Of a stretch of DNA of 64,000 nucleotides, positions 28,601 to 36,537 are shown piece by piece. The translations under genes were made by a program, and so were the position numbers. The stretch lies in the NCBI GenBank assembly GCA_913050015.1, contig CAJXAZ010000001.1, positions 12,411 through 76,410 on the forward strand, read 5' to 3'. Every line of letters begins with the position of its first letter. Within the stretch, counting starts at the first letter, position 1. A model generated the notes under the pieces. That model saw only the letters and a list, made by a program, of their open reading frames with translations, made no database searches and had not been told where the DNA came from. This DNA comes from an uncultured Gammaproteobacteria bacterium (lineage in GTDB: Bacteria; Pseudomonadota; Gammaproteobacteria; Magnimaribacterales; D2472).

Positions 28601-28895
28601 AGCTGAATATATCAAAAGTCTTGGCCATGAAGTTAAGAGGATTAATAAAGTTACAGAAGGAAGACCACACACTGTAGATTGTCTTTTGAATAAAGAAATT
28701 GATTTAATAGTTAATACTACAGAAGGTAAGCAATCTATAGAAGATTCTGCATCTATGAGAAAAACTGCTTTACGAAATAAAATATTCTGCACTACTACAA
28801 TGTTTGGCGCCTTTGCGATCATGGAAGCATTAAAGAGCGAGGAAGTTGACTGGTCCTATAACAGTCTTCAAGAAATAAGTACTTATTCATCTTAG
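25674..28895 (+). CDS. carB: Carbamoyl-phosphate synthase large subunit
   Basis: CarB makes carbamoyl phosphate from bicarbonate, ATP and channelled ammonia. I start it at the ATG 25674, inside the end of carA, because this gives MPRRNDIKSILIIGAGPI and exactly 1073 residues, the E. coli length. An open frame extends 44 codons further upstream through carA but has no family support. Two homologous ATP-grasp halves are visible, each with an R-P-S-x-x-x-G-G-x-G/A motif (IRPSFTMGGTGGG, VRPSYVLGGRAM). The C-terminal MGS allosteric domain is present (IIATGGTAEYIKSLG). Confidence 0.97.
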   Translation: MPRRNDIKSILIIGAGPIIIGQACEFDYSGAQACKALKDEGFRVILVNSNPATIMTDPLLADATYIEPIHWKSVEKIIEKEKPDAILPTMGGQTALNTALSLDKEGVLEKHGVILIGANREAIDKAEDRQLFDETMNAINIDTPNSGIAHSMEDALSVQSRIGFPCIIRPSFTMGGTGGGIAYNIDEFKGICEKGLELSPTTELLIDESLIGWKEFEMEVVRDCEDNCIIVCSIENLDPMGVHTGDSITIAPAQTLTDKEYQIMRNASFKILREIGVDTGGSNVQFAINPDNGKMVVIEMNPRVSRSSALASKATGFPIAKVAALLSVGFTLDELKNDITGGLTPASFEPSIDYIVTKIPKFAFEKFPQASSKLTTQMKSVGEVMAIGSNFQESLQKALCSMEEDLDGLNSMFKSIEESNKEEIQYELTFPGPKRLFYVADAMRTGWSLERIYELTKIDYWFLDQIKEIIDIEEALKNKKIQDLTKLEILPLKEKGFSDSRIARMINSTEADFRKHRIDNKIIPIFRRVDTCAAEFATSTCYMYSTYGEDCESKPSENRKILVLGSGPNRIGQGIEFDYCCVHASLAMQEEGIESIMVNCNPETVSTDYDVSDRLYFEPITAEKILDIIDNENPEGVIIQFGGQTPLKLADILSEKGVKILGTDVDAIDRSEDRERFQELVTKLNLKQPSNATVRNITEALEKAEIIGFPIVVRPSYVLGGRAMQLVHNPKELETYLTEAVEVSNSKPILLDSYLTDAIEVDVDVISDGVNMEIGGILQHIEQAGIHSGDSACSLPPYSLSLEIQERLSIQSKDIAKELNIIGLMNIQFAIKEDDIYIIEVNPRASRTVPFISKAVGNSLVKVASKAMIGKSLLEQDFSCELPKDLFFVKEAVMPFDKFPLVDPILGPEMKSTGEVMGIGPTFGEAYAKAQKGANKILPRSGSIFISVKDSDKKYLDKLIPLVVDNGFDIIATGGTAEYIKSLGHEVKRINKVTEGRPHTVDCLLNKEIDLIVNTTEGKQSIEDSASMRKTALRNKIFCTTTMFGAFAIMEALKSEEVDWSYNSLQEISTYSS

Positions 28896-28911
28896 TTGTT
28901 ATAATATTTTT

Positions 28912-29388
28912 ATGAGTAGAGTTCCACTGACAAAAGATGGCGAAGTTGCTATCAAGAAAAAACTTGCAAATCTAAAATTTGTTGAAAGACCTAGAGTGTC
29001 TGCATCTATAGCTGAAGCTAGAGCGCATGGGGATTTGAAAGAAAATGCCGAATATCATGCCGCAAAAGAAGAGCAGGGATTAATGGAGGCGAGGATCAAT
29101 GATATTGAAAGTGCTTTATCAAATGCTCAAGTAATAGATGTTTTAGAAATTCCAGAAACAGGAAGAGTTATTTTTGGCTCAACAGTAAAGCTCTATGATA
29201 TAAATTCTGATAAAGAGATTGTATATAAAATTGTTGGAAATTTAGAGTCTGATCCGACTAATGGTTTGATCTCAATCGATACCCCAATTGCAAAAGGCCT
29301 TGTTGGTAAATTTGTAGATGACGAAGTAACAATAATAACTCCTTCCGGTCAGCTCACTTATGAGATCATCGAAGTCAAGCATATATAA
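28912..29388 (+). CDS. greA: Transcription elongation factor GreA
   Basis: GreA enters the RNA polymerase secondary channel and stimulates cleavage of backtracked transcripts. The 158-residue length is exact for the family. The N-terminal coiled coil shows RPRVSASIAEARAHGDLKENAEYHAAKEEQ-type sequence (about 23-52) with the acidic tip D-x-x-E-N-A-E-Y. The C-terminal FKBP-like globular domain follows. It lies 16 bp after carB and 5 bp before rlmE, as in Pseudomonas-like orders, though yhbY, often between greA and rlmE, is absent. Confidence 0.97.
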   Translation: MSRVPLTKDGEVAIKKKLANLKFVERPRVSASIAEARAHGDLKENAEYHAAKEEQGLMEARINDIESALSNAQVIDVLEIPETGRVIFGSTVKLYDINSDKEIVYKIVGNLESDPTNGLISIDTPIAKGLVGKFVDDEVTIITPSGQLTYEIIEVKHI

Positions 29389-29393
29389 TTTCA

Positions 29394-29963
29394 ATGCATG
29401 CTGACAGCTGGGCTCTAAAAGCTAAAAAATCTGGTTTTAGAACCAGAGCAGTTTTTAAGCTAGATGAAATAATACAAAAAACACAAGTCCTCAAAAAGTC
29501 AAAATATATTCTTGATTTAGGATCTGCGCCTGGTGGCTGGTCGCAGTATATAAAGCAAAAATCAAAAAAATCAGAAGTTTATGCAATAGATATACTAGAT
29601 ATGGAGTCAGTTGAGGGTGTAAATTTTTATCAAGAAAGTATTGAAAATATAGATACTATTGATCCAATATTCTCATTAATGGGTTCTTTTGATCTTGCAA
29701 TCTCAGATATCGCCCCAAACTTGACTGGTATACATGCCATAGACACCGAAAATATTTATGAGCTCAATATCCTTACTTTGGAAGTTGCTGCCAAATATTT
29801 AAATAAATCTCATGGATCATTTATAATGAAGACCTTTCAAAACAGTATGTTGAAAAATCTTCGAAAAAAAATGGAACTTTCTTTCAAGATAGTTCAAACT
29901 TTTAAACCAGCTGCTTCAAAAAAGCAATCTGGTGAAATATATTTATATGGAGCTTATAAATAA
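29394..29963 (+). CDS. rlmE: 23S rRNA 2'-O-ribose U2552 methyltransferase
   Basis: RlmE (FtsJ, RrmJ) methylates U2552 in the A loop of 23S rRNA late in 50S assembly, using S-adenosylmethionine. The 189-residue protein has SGFRTRAVFKLDEI near residue 13, the AdoMet motif LDLGSAPGGWSQYI (about 42-55), and the remaining members of the K-D-K-E tetrad in SDIAPNLTG, FIMKTFQ and SGEIYLYG. It is about 20 residues shorter at the N-terminus than E. coli RlmE. The stop overlaps the ftsH start in a TAATG. Confidence 0.95.
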   Translation: MHADSWALKAKKSGFRTRAVFKLDEIIQKTQVLKKSKYILDLGSAPGGWSQYIKQKSKKSEVYAIDILDMESVEGVNFYQESIENIDTIDPIFSLMGSFDLAISDIAPNLTGIHAIDTENIYELNILTLEVAAKYLNKSHGSFIMKTFQNSMLKNLRKKMELSFKIVQTFKPAASKKQSGEIYLYGAYK

Positions 29964-31873
29964 TGAATAGTATTTTTAGAAATCTTTTAGTCTGGGTCAT
30001 CCTTGGCTCTTTATTAATGTTTGTTTTTAACAATGTTGAAAATTCAACAGCTAGAGAGCAAGTCAGTTATAGCGAGTTTAAAAAGGAAGTTCTTTCAGGC
30101 GGTGTTGAAAAAATTGTATACAAAGGCGATCAAATGACGATTATTGGAGATCGTATGGACGGATCTAAATTTGAAACTACTCACCCAATATTTAAGAAAG
30201 ATGACGTTTTGGATAAGGCCATTCAGGATAATGGAGTTGTCGCTGAGTATGAGAAAATTGAACAACCTTCAATACTATCGCAACTCTTAGTTGGAGCTTT
30301 CCCTATAATCTTGTTACTAGGAATATTTTTCTTTTTCATGAGGCAAATGCAAGGTGGCATGTCAGGCAAAGGCGGCCCTATGTCATTCGGAAAAAGTAAA
30401 GCAAAACTCATGGAAGGCGGACAAGTTAAAACAACTTTTAAAGATGTTGCTGGCTGCGAAGAGGCGAAGCAAGATGTTCAAGAATTAGTTGATTTCTTAA
30501 GAGACCCTACAAAATTTCAAAAACTTGGCGGAAGAATTCCTAGAGGGGTTTTGATGGTTGGGCCTCCAGGCACCGGAAAGACTTTACTTGCAAGAGCTAT
30601 CGCTGGCGAGGCTAAGGTTCCATTTTTTAGTATTTCTGGATCTGATTTTGTTGAGATGTTCGTTGGAGTTGGCGCTTCAAGAGTTAGAGATATGTTTGAA
30701 CAAGCAAAAAAACAATCACCATGTATTATTTTTATTGATGAAATTGATGCAGTTGGAAGACATAGAGGAACTGGTATGGGAGGGGGTCATGATGAAAGAG
30801 AGCAGACCCTTAATCAGCTGTTAGTAGAAATGGATGGCTTTGAGGGTAATGATGGGGTTATTGTTGTTGCTGCAACAAATAGACCTGATGTTCTAGATCC
30901 GGCTCTTTTAAGACCCGGTAGATTTGATAGACAGGTTGTTGTTGATTTGCCTGACATAAGAGGAAGGGAAGCAATTCTAAAAGTTCATATGAGAAAAGTT
31001 CCATTAGATTCGAATGTAGATCCATTGATTCTCGCAAGAGGAACTCCCGGTTTTTCTGGAGCTGATCTTGCTAACTTGATTAATGAAGCAGCCCTATTTG
31101 CCGCAAGATACTCAGATAAAAAAATTGATCAGTCACATCTTGATCTAGCTAAAGATAAAATTATGATGGGCGCTGAAAGAAAATCAATGATTCTAAGCGA
31201 AGAGCAAAAAAGAATTACTGCATATCATGAAGCAGGTCATGCAATAGTTGGAAGGTTATGTCCAACCCATGATCCCGTATACAAGGTTACTATTATTCCT
31301 AGAGGAAGAGCCTTAGGGGTAACAATGTTCCTTCCAGAAGAAGACACTTACATGCAAAGTAAAGAATATTTACTTGGAAGAATTGCAACATTATTTGGTG
31401 GAAGGATTGCTGAAAGTATAATTAATGGTGATCAAGGCATTACTACTGGAGCCTCAAATGATATCGAGGTTGCAACATCTATAGCTACAAATATGGTTAC
31501 TAAATGGGGTCTTTCTGAGAAGCTTGGGACTATTAAGTATGGTGAAGATGAAGGAAGTCCTTTTATTGGAAGGTCTGCATCAGCACCTGCTCAGTTCAGA
31601 AGTGAAGAAACATCAAAATTGATTGATTCAGAAATTAAGTCGATCATTGATAAGAGTTATGAAAGAGCAGAGAACCTATTAAAAACTAATTTAGATAAAT
31701 TAAATACTATGGCAGATGCTTTATTGAAATATGAAACAATTGATGCACCTCAGATAGATGACATTATGGCAGGGGCAGAGCCCAGAGAGCCAAAAGGGTG
31801 GTCAGAGGATAATATTCCTCCATCTAATACAGATACAAAATCTTCAATAAAAGGGCCAGCAGAAGAGTTATAA
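29963..31873 (+). CDS. ftsH: ATP-dependent zinc metalloprotease FtsH
   Basis: Membrane-anchored AAA+ protease that degrades damaged membrane proteins and regulatory targets such as LpxC. Two membrane helices (about 5-20 and 102-124) flank a periplasmic domain. The AAA module has GPPGTGKT, the second region of homology and arginine fingers (RPGRFDRQ). The zinc-binding site is H422-E423-x-x-H426 in AYHEAGHAIVG. The length is 636 residues. Next is glmM, 9 bp away; folP, which normally sits between these two genes in gammaproteobacteria, is missing. Confidence 0.98.
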   Translation: MNSIFRNLLVWVILGSLLMFVFNNVENSTAREQVSYSEFKKEVLSGGVEKIVYKGDQMTIIGDRMDGSKFETTHPIFKKDDVLDKAIQDNGVVAEYEKIEQPSILSQLLVGAFPIILLLGIFFFFMRQMQGGMSGKGGPMSFGKSKAKLMEGGQVKTTFKDVAGCEEAKQDVQELVDFLRDPTKFQKLGGRIPRGVLMVGPPGTGKTLLARAIAGEAKVPFFSISGSDFVEMFVGVGASRVRDMFEQAKKQSPCIIFIDEIDAVGRHRGTGMGGGHDEREQTLNQLLVEMDGFEGNDGVIVVAATNRPDVLDPALLRPGRFDRQVVVDLPDIRGREAILKVHMRKVPLDSNVDPLILARGTPGFSGADLANLINEAALFAARYSDKKIDQSHLDLAKDKIMMGAERKSMILSEEQKRITAYHEAGHAIVGRLCPTHDPVYKVTIIPRGRALGVTMFLPEEDTYMQSKEYLLGRIATLFGGRIAESIINGDQGITTGASNDIEVATSIATNMVTKWGLSEKLGTIKYGEDEGSPFIGRSASAPAQFRSEETSKLIDSEIKSIIDKSYERAENLLKTNLDKLNTMADALLKYETIDAPQIDDIMAGAEPREPKGWSEDNIPPSNTDTKSSIKGPAEEL

Positions 31874-31882
31874 TTTCTTATT

Positions 31883-33205
31883 ATGAATCTTAAATTTGGT
31901 ACAGATGGAATAAGGGGTCCCGTAGAGACACTCATAACTCCTGAGGCTTGCTTGAGAATTGCCCATGCCACTGGCATTGTAATGAAAGAGCTTGGCTGGG
32001 ATACCGTGATGATTGGAAAAGATACCCGTGTGTCTGGTTACATGCTTGAATCTGCACTACAAGCAGGTTTTATAGCCTCGGGTGTAAATGTAAGGCTTTT
32101 AGGGCCACTTCCAACTCCTGGAGTTGCATACCTTACAAAATCATTAAGAAATAGCTTTGGAGTTGTTCTCAGCGCTTCTCATAATGACTTCCTTGATAAT
32201 GGAATTAAAATTTTTAATGCAGATGGTGAAAAGCTCTCAAAAGAATTAGAGAAGAAGATTGAGAAACTTTTAGAAACAGAACTAAAGCCAGTAAAAACTG
32301 AAGAGCTGGGTAAGGCTAGAAGGTTTGATGAATCTGGAGCTAGATATGTTGAGTTCTGTAAATCCACTGTTCCTTCCACCGTATCCTTTTCTTCTTTAAG
32401 AATCGTACTTGATTGTGCTAATGGAGCTTGTTACAAAGTTAGTCCAGAGGTTTTTGAGGAACTTGGAGCTGAGATCATTCCTATTGGTGTTACACCAGAT
32501 GGTTTTAATATAAATGCTCAATGTGGCTCCACATATCCAGAACTTGTCAGAGATGAGGTTATCAAACAAAGAGCTGACTTTGGGGTTGCTCTTGATGGAG
32601 ATGGCGATAGGGTAATAATAGTAGATAAAGATGGAAATATTCTTGATGGCGATGATCTTTTATATATTTTAGCTTTTTCTAATCCTAACAGAGCTGGTCC
32701 ATGGTCTGGAGTTGTTGGAACTCACATGAGTAATTTAGGGCTAGAAGATGGAATCAAAAAACTAGGATATGATTTTAAAAGAGCAGATGTTGGCGATAAA
32801 TATGTAAGTAAAATGCTTACTAAGAAAGGCTGGCTTCTTGGAGGGGAAACCTCTGGTCATATTATATGTAAAGATTTAGTCAGCACTGGTGATGGAACAA
32901 TCGCCGCTTTAAAGGTTATCTCTTCACTATTAATACTTGAAAAAGATCCATCTGAAGTTTTAGCTAATTATAAAAAGATGCCTCAGGTTAATCTAGCCAT
33001 TGCAGTTAAAAATAAAGATATAGCTAACGACAAGGATCTTAAAGCTATGATTAAAGAGATCGAGTCTGATATTACTGTTGGCAGAGTTCTGGTAAGAGCT
33101 TCTGGAACGGAAAGCAAGATAAGAGTTATGGTTGAAGCTCCAGAGGAGAATGTTGCAACCAAATTTGCAAATGATTTAATTAATATTATTACTTCAAAAT
33201 CATAA
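31883..33205 (+). CDS. glmM: Phosphoglucosamine mutase
   Basis: GlmM interconverts glucosamine-6-phosphate and glucosamine-1-phosphate on the way to UDP-GlcNAc for peptidoglycan and LPS. The 440-residue protein has the phosphoserine loop VVLSASHND with S99 as phosphoryl carrier (the last residue is D where the family usually has P). The metal-binding loop DGDGDRVIIVD and the sugar-binding GGETSGHIIC follow, with the phosphate-binding RASGTESKIRVM near the C-terminus. It is 1 bp from tpiA. Placement between ftsH and tpiA-secG follows the Pseudomonas order. Confidence 0.97.
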   Translation: MNLKFGTDGIRGPVETLITPEACLRIAHATGIVMKELGWDTVMIGKDTRVSGYMLESALQAGFIASGVNVRLLGPLPTPGVAYLTKSLRNSFGVVLSASHNDFLDNGIKIFNADGEKLSKELEKKIEKLLETELKPVKTEELGKARRFDESGARYVEFCKSTVPSTVSFSSLRIVLDCANGACYKVSPEVFEELGAEIIPIGVTPDGFNINAQCGSTYPELVRDEVIKQRADFGVALDGDGDRVIIVDKDGNILDGDDLLYILAFSNPNRAGPWSGVVGTHMSNLGLEDGIKKLGYDFKRADVGDKYVSKMLTKKGWLLGGETSGHIICKDLVSTGDGTIAALKVISSLLILEKDPSEVLANYKKMPQVNLAIAVKNKDIANDKDLKAMIKEIESDITVGRVLVRASGTESKIRVMVEAPEENVATKFANDLINIITSKS

Positions 33206-33206
33206 G

Positions 33207-33950
33207 ATGATCATTGCTAACTGGAAAGCCAATGGAGACATACTATCTAATCTGAAATGGTGTAAATTTTTTATTGAGAATTGCCCTAAAGAAATTATAT
33301 CTAATATAGGAATTACCCCGTCTTCATTACACATTGGTCAGATAAAAGATTTATTAGAGTCATTTGAAGTAAAGATAGGTATTCAAGATATAGACTCGGA
33401 TGGAGGGCCTAGAACCGGTTCTATTTCTGGAGAGATGGCCGCAGATATTGGTTGTGATTTTACGCTTATTGGTCACTCTGAAAGAAGAACTCTTTTTAAA
33501 GAGAGAAACGAACTTTTAAAACAAAAAATAGAATCTGCCTATCAAGCAAACCTTCAACCAATCCTTTGTATAGGAGAGACGCTCGAGGAGAACAAGCAAG
33601 GAAAGACAATGGATATTCTTAAATCTCAGATTGAAGAGGCCATATCAAATATAACTATTAAAGAAGATTTTATAGTTGCTTATGAGCCAGTATGGGCAAT
33701 TGGTACCGGGATTACACCCAAAGCAAAAGATATCAATGTAATTCACGAATTTATAAAAGATGTTGTACAATCTCAATCCTCAGATAATGAAGTGCCATTA
33801 GTCTTATACGGTGGAAGCATTAATGAGAGTAATTCTGAAGATTTTTTCACTCAAATAAATATAGATGGTGGATTAATAGGCGGAGCATCCTTGGATGCTG
33901 AAGAGTTTTTAAAAATAGTAAATATATATAGTAGGTTAATCACACAATGA
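33207..33950 (+). CDS. tpiA: Triosephosphate isomerase
   Basis: Interconverts dihydroxyacetone phosphate and glyceraldehyde-3-phosphate. The 247-residue TIM barrel starts directly at IIANWKANG (catalytic lysine K7), with the usual N-terminal few residues trimmed. The catalytic histidine is in LIGHSERR, the catalytic glutamate in VAYEPVWAIGTG, and the phosphate-binding loop YGGSINESN is present. It overlaps secG by 4 bp. In Pseudomonas tpiA also lies between glmM and secG. Confidence 0.97.
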   Translation: MIIANWKANGDILSNLKWCKFFIENCPKEIISNIGITPSSLHIGQIKDLLESFEVKIGIQDIDSDGGPRTGSISGEMAADIGCDFTLIGHSERRTLFKERNELLKQKIESAYQANLQPILCIGETLEENKQGKTMDILKSQIEEAISNITIKEDFIVAYEPVWAIGTGITPKAKDINVIHEFIKDVVQSQSSDNEVPLVLYGGSINESNSEDFFTQINIDGGLIGGASLDAEEFLKIVNIYSRLITQ

Positions 33951-34258
33951 TAATTTTTATAAAAATAATATGTATCGTTTTGGCAATTGCAATCATTGCC
34001 TTAGTTCTTTTACAACAGGGCAAAGGATCAGATTTAGGTTCAGCATTTGGAGGTGGATCTTCAAACTCGATGTTTGGAGCATTAGGCCCATCAGACTTTC
34101 TTGGAAAACTTACATATGCATTAGTAGCAACATGGTTGGTATTATCTCTGGCCCTTGCCTACATGTATAAAACTCAAAATACTGCAGCAGTATTTGATAC
34201 ACAGTTGATTGAAGAGGCTGTTATTGAGTCATCTTCAAACGATATTCCAGTAGAATAA
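33947..34258 (+). CDS. secG: Preprotein translocase subunit SecG
   Basis: Small SecYEG partner that assists protein export. The 103-residue protein has two membrane helices (about 3-23 and 50-70) joined by the conserved glycine- and serine-rich loop LLQQGKGSDLGSAFGGGSSNSMFG, cut here by the family motif A-F-G-G-G. The C-terminal tail is short and acidic. It overlaps the tpiA stop by 4 bp. Downstream are the tRNA pair and rimP, the usual neighbours. Confidence 0.94.
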   Translation: MIIFIKIICIVLAIAIIALVLLQQGKGSDLGSAFGGGSSNSMFGALGPSDFLGKLTYALVATWLVLSLALAYMYKTQNTAAVFDTQLIEEAVIESSSNDIPVE

Positions 34259-34273
34259 TTAAGAAATACATAC

Positions 34274-34360
34274 TGGTGCCGAAAGCGGGACTCGAACCCG
34301 CACGAGCTTTCGCTCACTAACCCCTCAAGCTAGCGTGTCTACCAATTCCACCACTTCGGC
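34274..34360 (-). tRNA. tRNA-Leu (anticodon GAG)
   Basis: An 87-nt tRNA read on the minus strand with encoded CCA at 34274-34276. The acceptor stem is GCCGAAG pairing with TTTCGGC (one G-U). The anticodon stem CTAGC/GTTAG encloses the loop TTGAGGG, giving GAG for codons CUU/CUC. A long variable arm typical of class II tRNAs is present, and the T arm is GCGGG-TTCGAGT-CCCGC. In E. coli the tRNA-Leu at this secG-metY location reads with the operon; here it points the opposite way, toward the end of secG. Confidence 0.97.
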
Positions 34361-34455
34361 CAAAAGTGGCAAGATTATAGCAAGTTATTATTTGAAATTA
34401 TAAAAATAATATACTTGACCAAACATACATCTTTTCATTACACTTCAGCCTGCGT

Positions 34456-34532
<77 letters not shown>

Positions 34533-34555
34533 CAGTTACATATATTTTTTTTGTG

Positions 34556-34574
34556 GGGCATTAGCCCTTTTTTT
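34556..34574 (+). terminator. Short intrinsic terminator after initiator tRNA
   Basis: GGGC (34556-34559), an ATTA loop and GCCC (34564-34567) are followed by seven T residues. The stem is short but G-C only. It lies between the tRNA end and the rimP start, so it could end the tRNA transcript or attenuate entry into rimP-nusA-infB. Confidence 0.45.
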
Positions 34575-34584
34575 GTGTAAAAAA

Positions 34585-35067
34585 ATGGTAAAAGAAGAAA
34601 TTGAAAATATTGTTGAACCTGTAATTAAAAGGCACGAGTGCTTTTTATGGGGCATAGAGATTTTGAGAGGTAAGAAAAGACCAACTTTAAGAATCTACAT
34701 AGACTCAGCTACAGGTGGAAATATTGATGATTGTGAGAATATCTCTAGAGATTTAAATTATGAGATAGAGTTAGACTCATCACTTGGCGAGGATTATGTT
34801 CTTGAGGTTTCAACTCCTGGCATAAGTAGAAGATTTTTTAATCAGAACCAGCTCTTGGAGTATATTGGTGAAGACTTAAAAATAAAACTTAGAGAGCCGT
34901 TAGAGGGAATTAAGAATATTGAGGGCAAGTTAGCTGAATGTAATGAAAACTTTTTTATTATTGAAACAGCTAAACTCGAATATAAATTAGATTTTAATGA
35001 CATGGATGTTTGTCGATTAGATCCGAATTTTGAAAAATTAATGAAGGAGAATGATTATGGAAAGTAA
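34585..35067 (+). CDS. rimP: Ribosome maturation factor RimP
   Basis: RimP assists 30S assembly. The 160-residue product from the ATG at 34585 aligns with the family: VKEEIENIVEPVIKRH, then LRGKKRPTLRIYIDS, DDCENISRDLNYEIELD and YVLEVSTPGISRRFF, the last matching the LEVSSPGLDRPLF block. A TTG four codons upstream is in frame but lies in the T-run of the hairpin, so I did not use it. There is no clear Shine-Dalgarno site. Its end overlaps nusA by 11 bp. Confidence 0.93.
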   Translation: MVKEEIENIVEPVIKRHECFLWGIEILRGKKRPTLRIYIDSATGGNIDDCENISRDLNYEIELDSSLGEDYVLEVSTPGISRRFFNQNQLLEYIGEDLKIKLREPLEGIKNIEGKLAECNENFFIIETAKLEYKLDFNDMDVCRLDPNFEKLMKENDYGK

Positions 35068-36517
35068 TGAAATATTAGCAGTTGTTGACTCGGTCTCTAA
35101 CGAGAAGGGGCTCGACAAAAATTTAATTTTTGCAGCTATAGAAGAGGCTATTGCTTCTGCGTCTCAAAGGCATTTTCACGAAGATGCTGAGCTATTTGTT
35201 AAAATCGATAGAGATACAGGGGAATACTCTACTCACAGGAATTGGCTTGTATTTGACGAAGCTGATGAAGAATTCCATTTAGAAACTCATATATCAAAAG
35301 ACAATGCCGATCTTGATTTGGGTGAAACACATACAAAACAACAAGAAAATGTTCCATTTGGAAGAATCGAAACTCAAGCAGCAAGACAAGTTATGCTTCA
35401 GAAAGTTAGAGAAGCAGAGAGAGAGAAGGTAGTTTCACAATTCAAAAGTCAAAACAATCAATTGGTTAATGGAACTGTAAAAAGAGTAACAAGAGACAAT
35501 ATAATCGTAGACATATCTCATGATGCAGAGGCTATTCTTCCGAGAGATAAGCTGATGCCAGGTGAAATTTATAAAATTAATGATCGCATAAGAGCTATAT
35601 TACAAATTCAAGAAGTGGAAGGAAGGGGCGCTCAATTAATGTTAAATAGATCATGTCCTGAAATGGTTACTGAATTATTTGCTATAGAAGTTCCAGAAAT
35701 AAGTGAAGATATTATAGAAATTAGAGGCATTGCAAGAGATGCGGGCTCAAGGTCTAAAATTGCTGTAAAAACAAATGACGGAAGAATAGATCCAGTCGGA
35801 GCATGTGTCGGTATGCGAGGTTCCCGAGTTCAAGCAGTATCCTCAGAACTTGGAAATGAAAGAATAGATATTATTATTTATGACGATAATCCAGCTCAAC
35901 TAGTAATTAATGCGCTTGTCCCAGCTAAAGTCGAATCTATTGTTATGGATGAAAGTTCAAGATCTATGGATATAGCAGTTAATCAAGAAAATCTAGCATT
36001 AGCTATTGGTTCAAGAGGCCAAAATATTAGATTAGCTTCTAGACTGGTAGGTTGGGAATTAAATATTGTTAGTAGCGAAGAGGCAGAAGCAAAGGTTAAA
36101 GTTGAAGAAACAGAGTTTCTTGCTAATCTTACAAGTAGCCTTTCTGTTTCTGATGAAATTGCAGAAAAAATTATTGCTCTTGGTTTATCCTCATTTGATG
36201 ATATCGCTTATGCAGAAGATGCGGTATTTAAAGATTTTGTTGATAGTGAAGAGGAAATTCAAAGAATTAAGAGCTCTGCAGAGGATGCTGCTCTTATGGA
36301 AGCAATGGGAGCAATTACTGAAGAGGAAGGAAATGTTGAGTCATTAACAGATCTTAATCTGGAAGATGAAGATGTTCAAAAGCTTGCGAACAAAGGCATT
36401 AAAAATAAAGATGACTTAGCGGAGCTTGCAGTTGATGAACTTCAAGAAATTATTGAAATTTCTTCAGATGATGCATCAAAAATGATAATGAAAGCTCGAG
36501 AGCACTGGTTTAATTAA
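35057..36517 (+). CDS. nusA: Transcription termination/antitermination factor NusA
   Basis: NusA binds RNA polymerase and nascent RNA and modulates pausing, termination and antitermination. I start it at 35057 because AAGGAG at 35044-35049 is correctly spaced for this ATG and too close for the one at 35051. Of 486 residues, the N-terminal polymerase-binding domain comes first, then an S1 domain (about 132-200), two KH domains with GACVGMRGSRVQ and AIGSRGQNIRLA, and two C-terminal acidic repeats as in gammaproteobacteria. The family motif EVPEISEDIIEIRGIARDAG-like linker is present. Confidence 0.97.
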   Translation: MESNEILAVVDSVSNEKGLDKNLIFAAIEEAIASASQRHFHEDAELFVKIDRDTGEYSTHRNWLVFDEADEEFHLETHISKDNADLDLGETHTKQQENVPFGRIETQAARQVMLQKVREAEREKVVSQFKSQNNQLVNGTVKRVTRDNIIVDISHDAEAILPRDKLMPGEIYKINDRIRAILQIQEVEGRGAQLMLNRSCPEMVTELFAIEVPEISEDIIEIRGIARDAGSRSKIAVKTNDGRIDPVGACVGMRGSRVQAVSSELGNERIDIIIYDDNPAQLVINALVPAKVESIVMDESSRSMDIAVNQENLALAIGSRGQNIRLASRLVGWELNIVSSEEAEAKVKVEETEFLANLTSSLSVSDEIAEKIIALGLSSFDDIAYAEDAVFKDFVDSEEEIQRIKSSAEDAALMEAMGAITEEEGNVESLTDLNLEDEDVQKLANKGIKNKDDLAELAVDELQEIIEISSDDASKMIMKAREHWFN

Positions 36518-36537
36518 TCTAAAAAGGAATATATATT

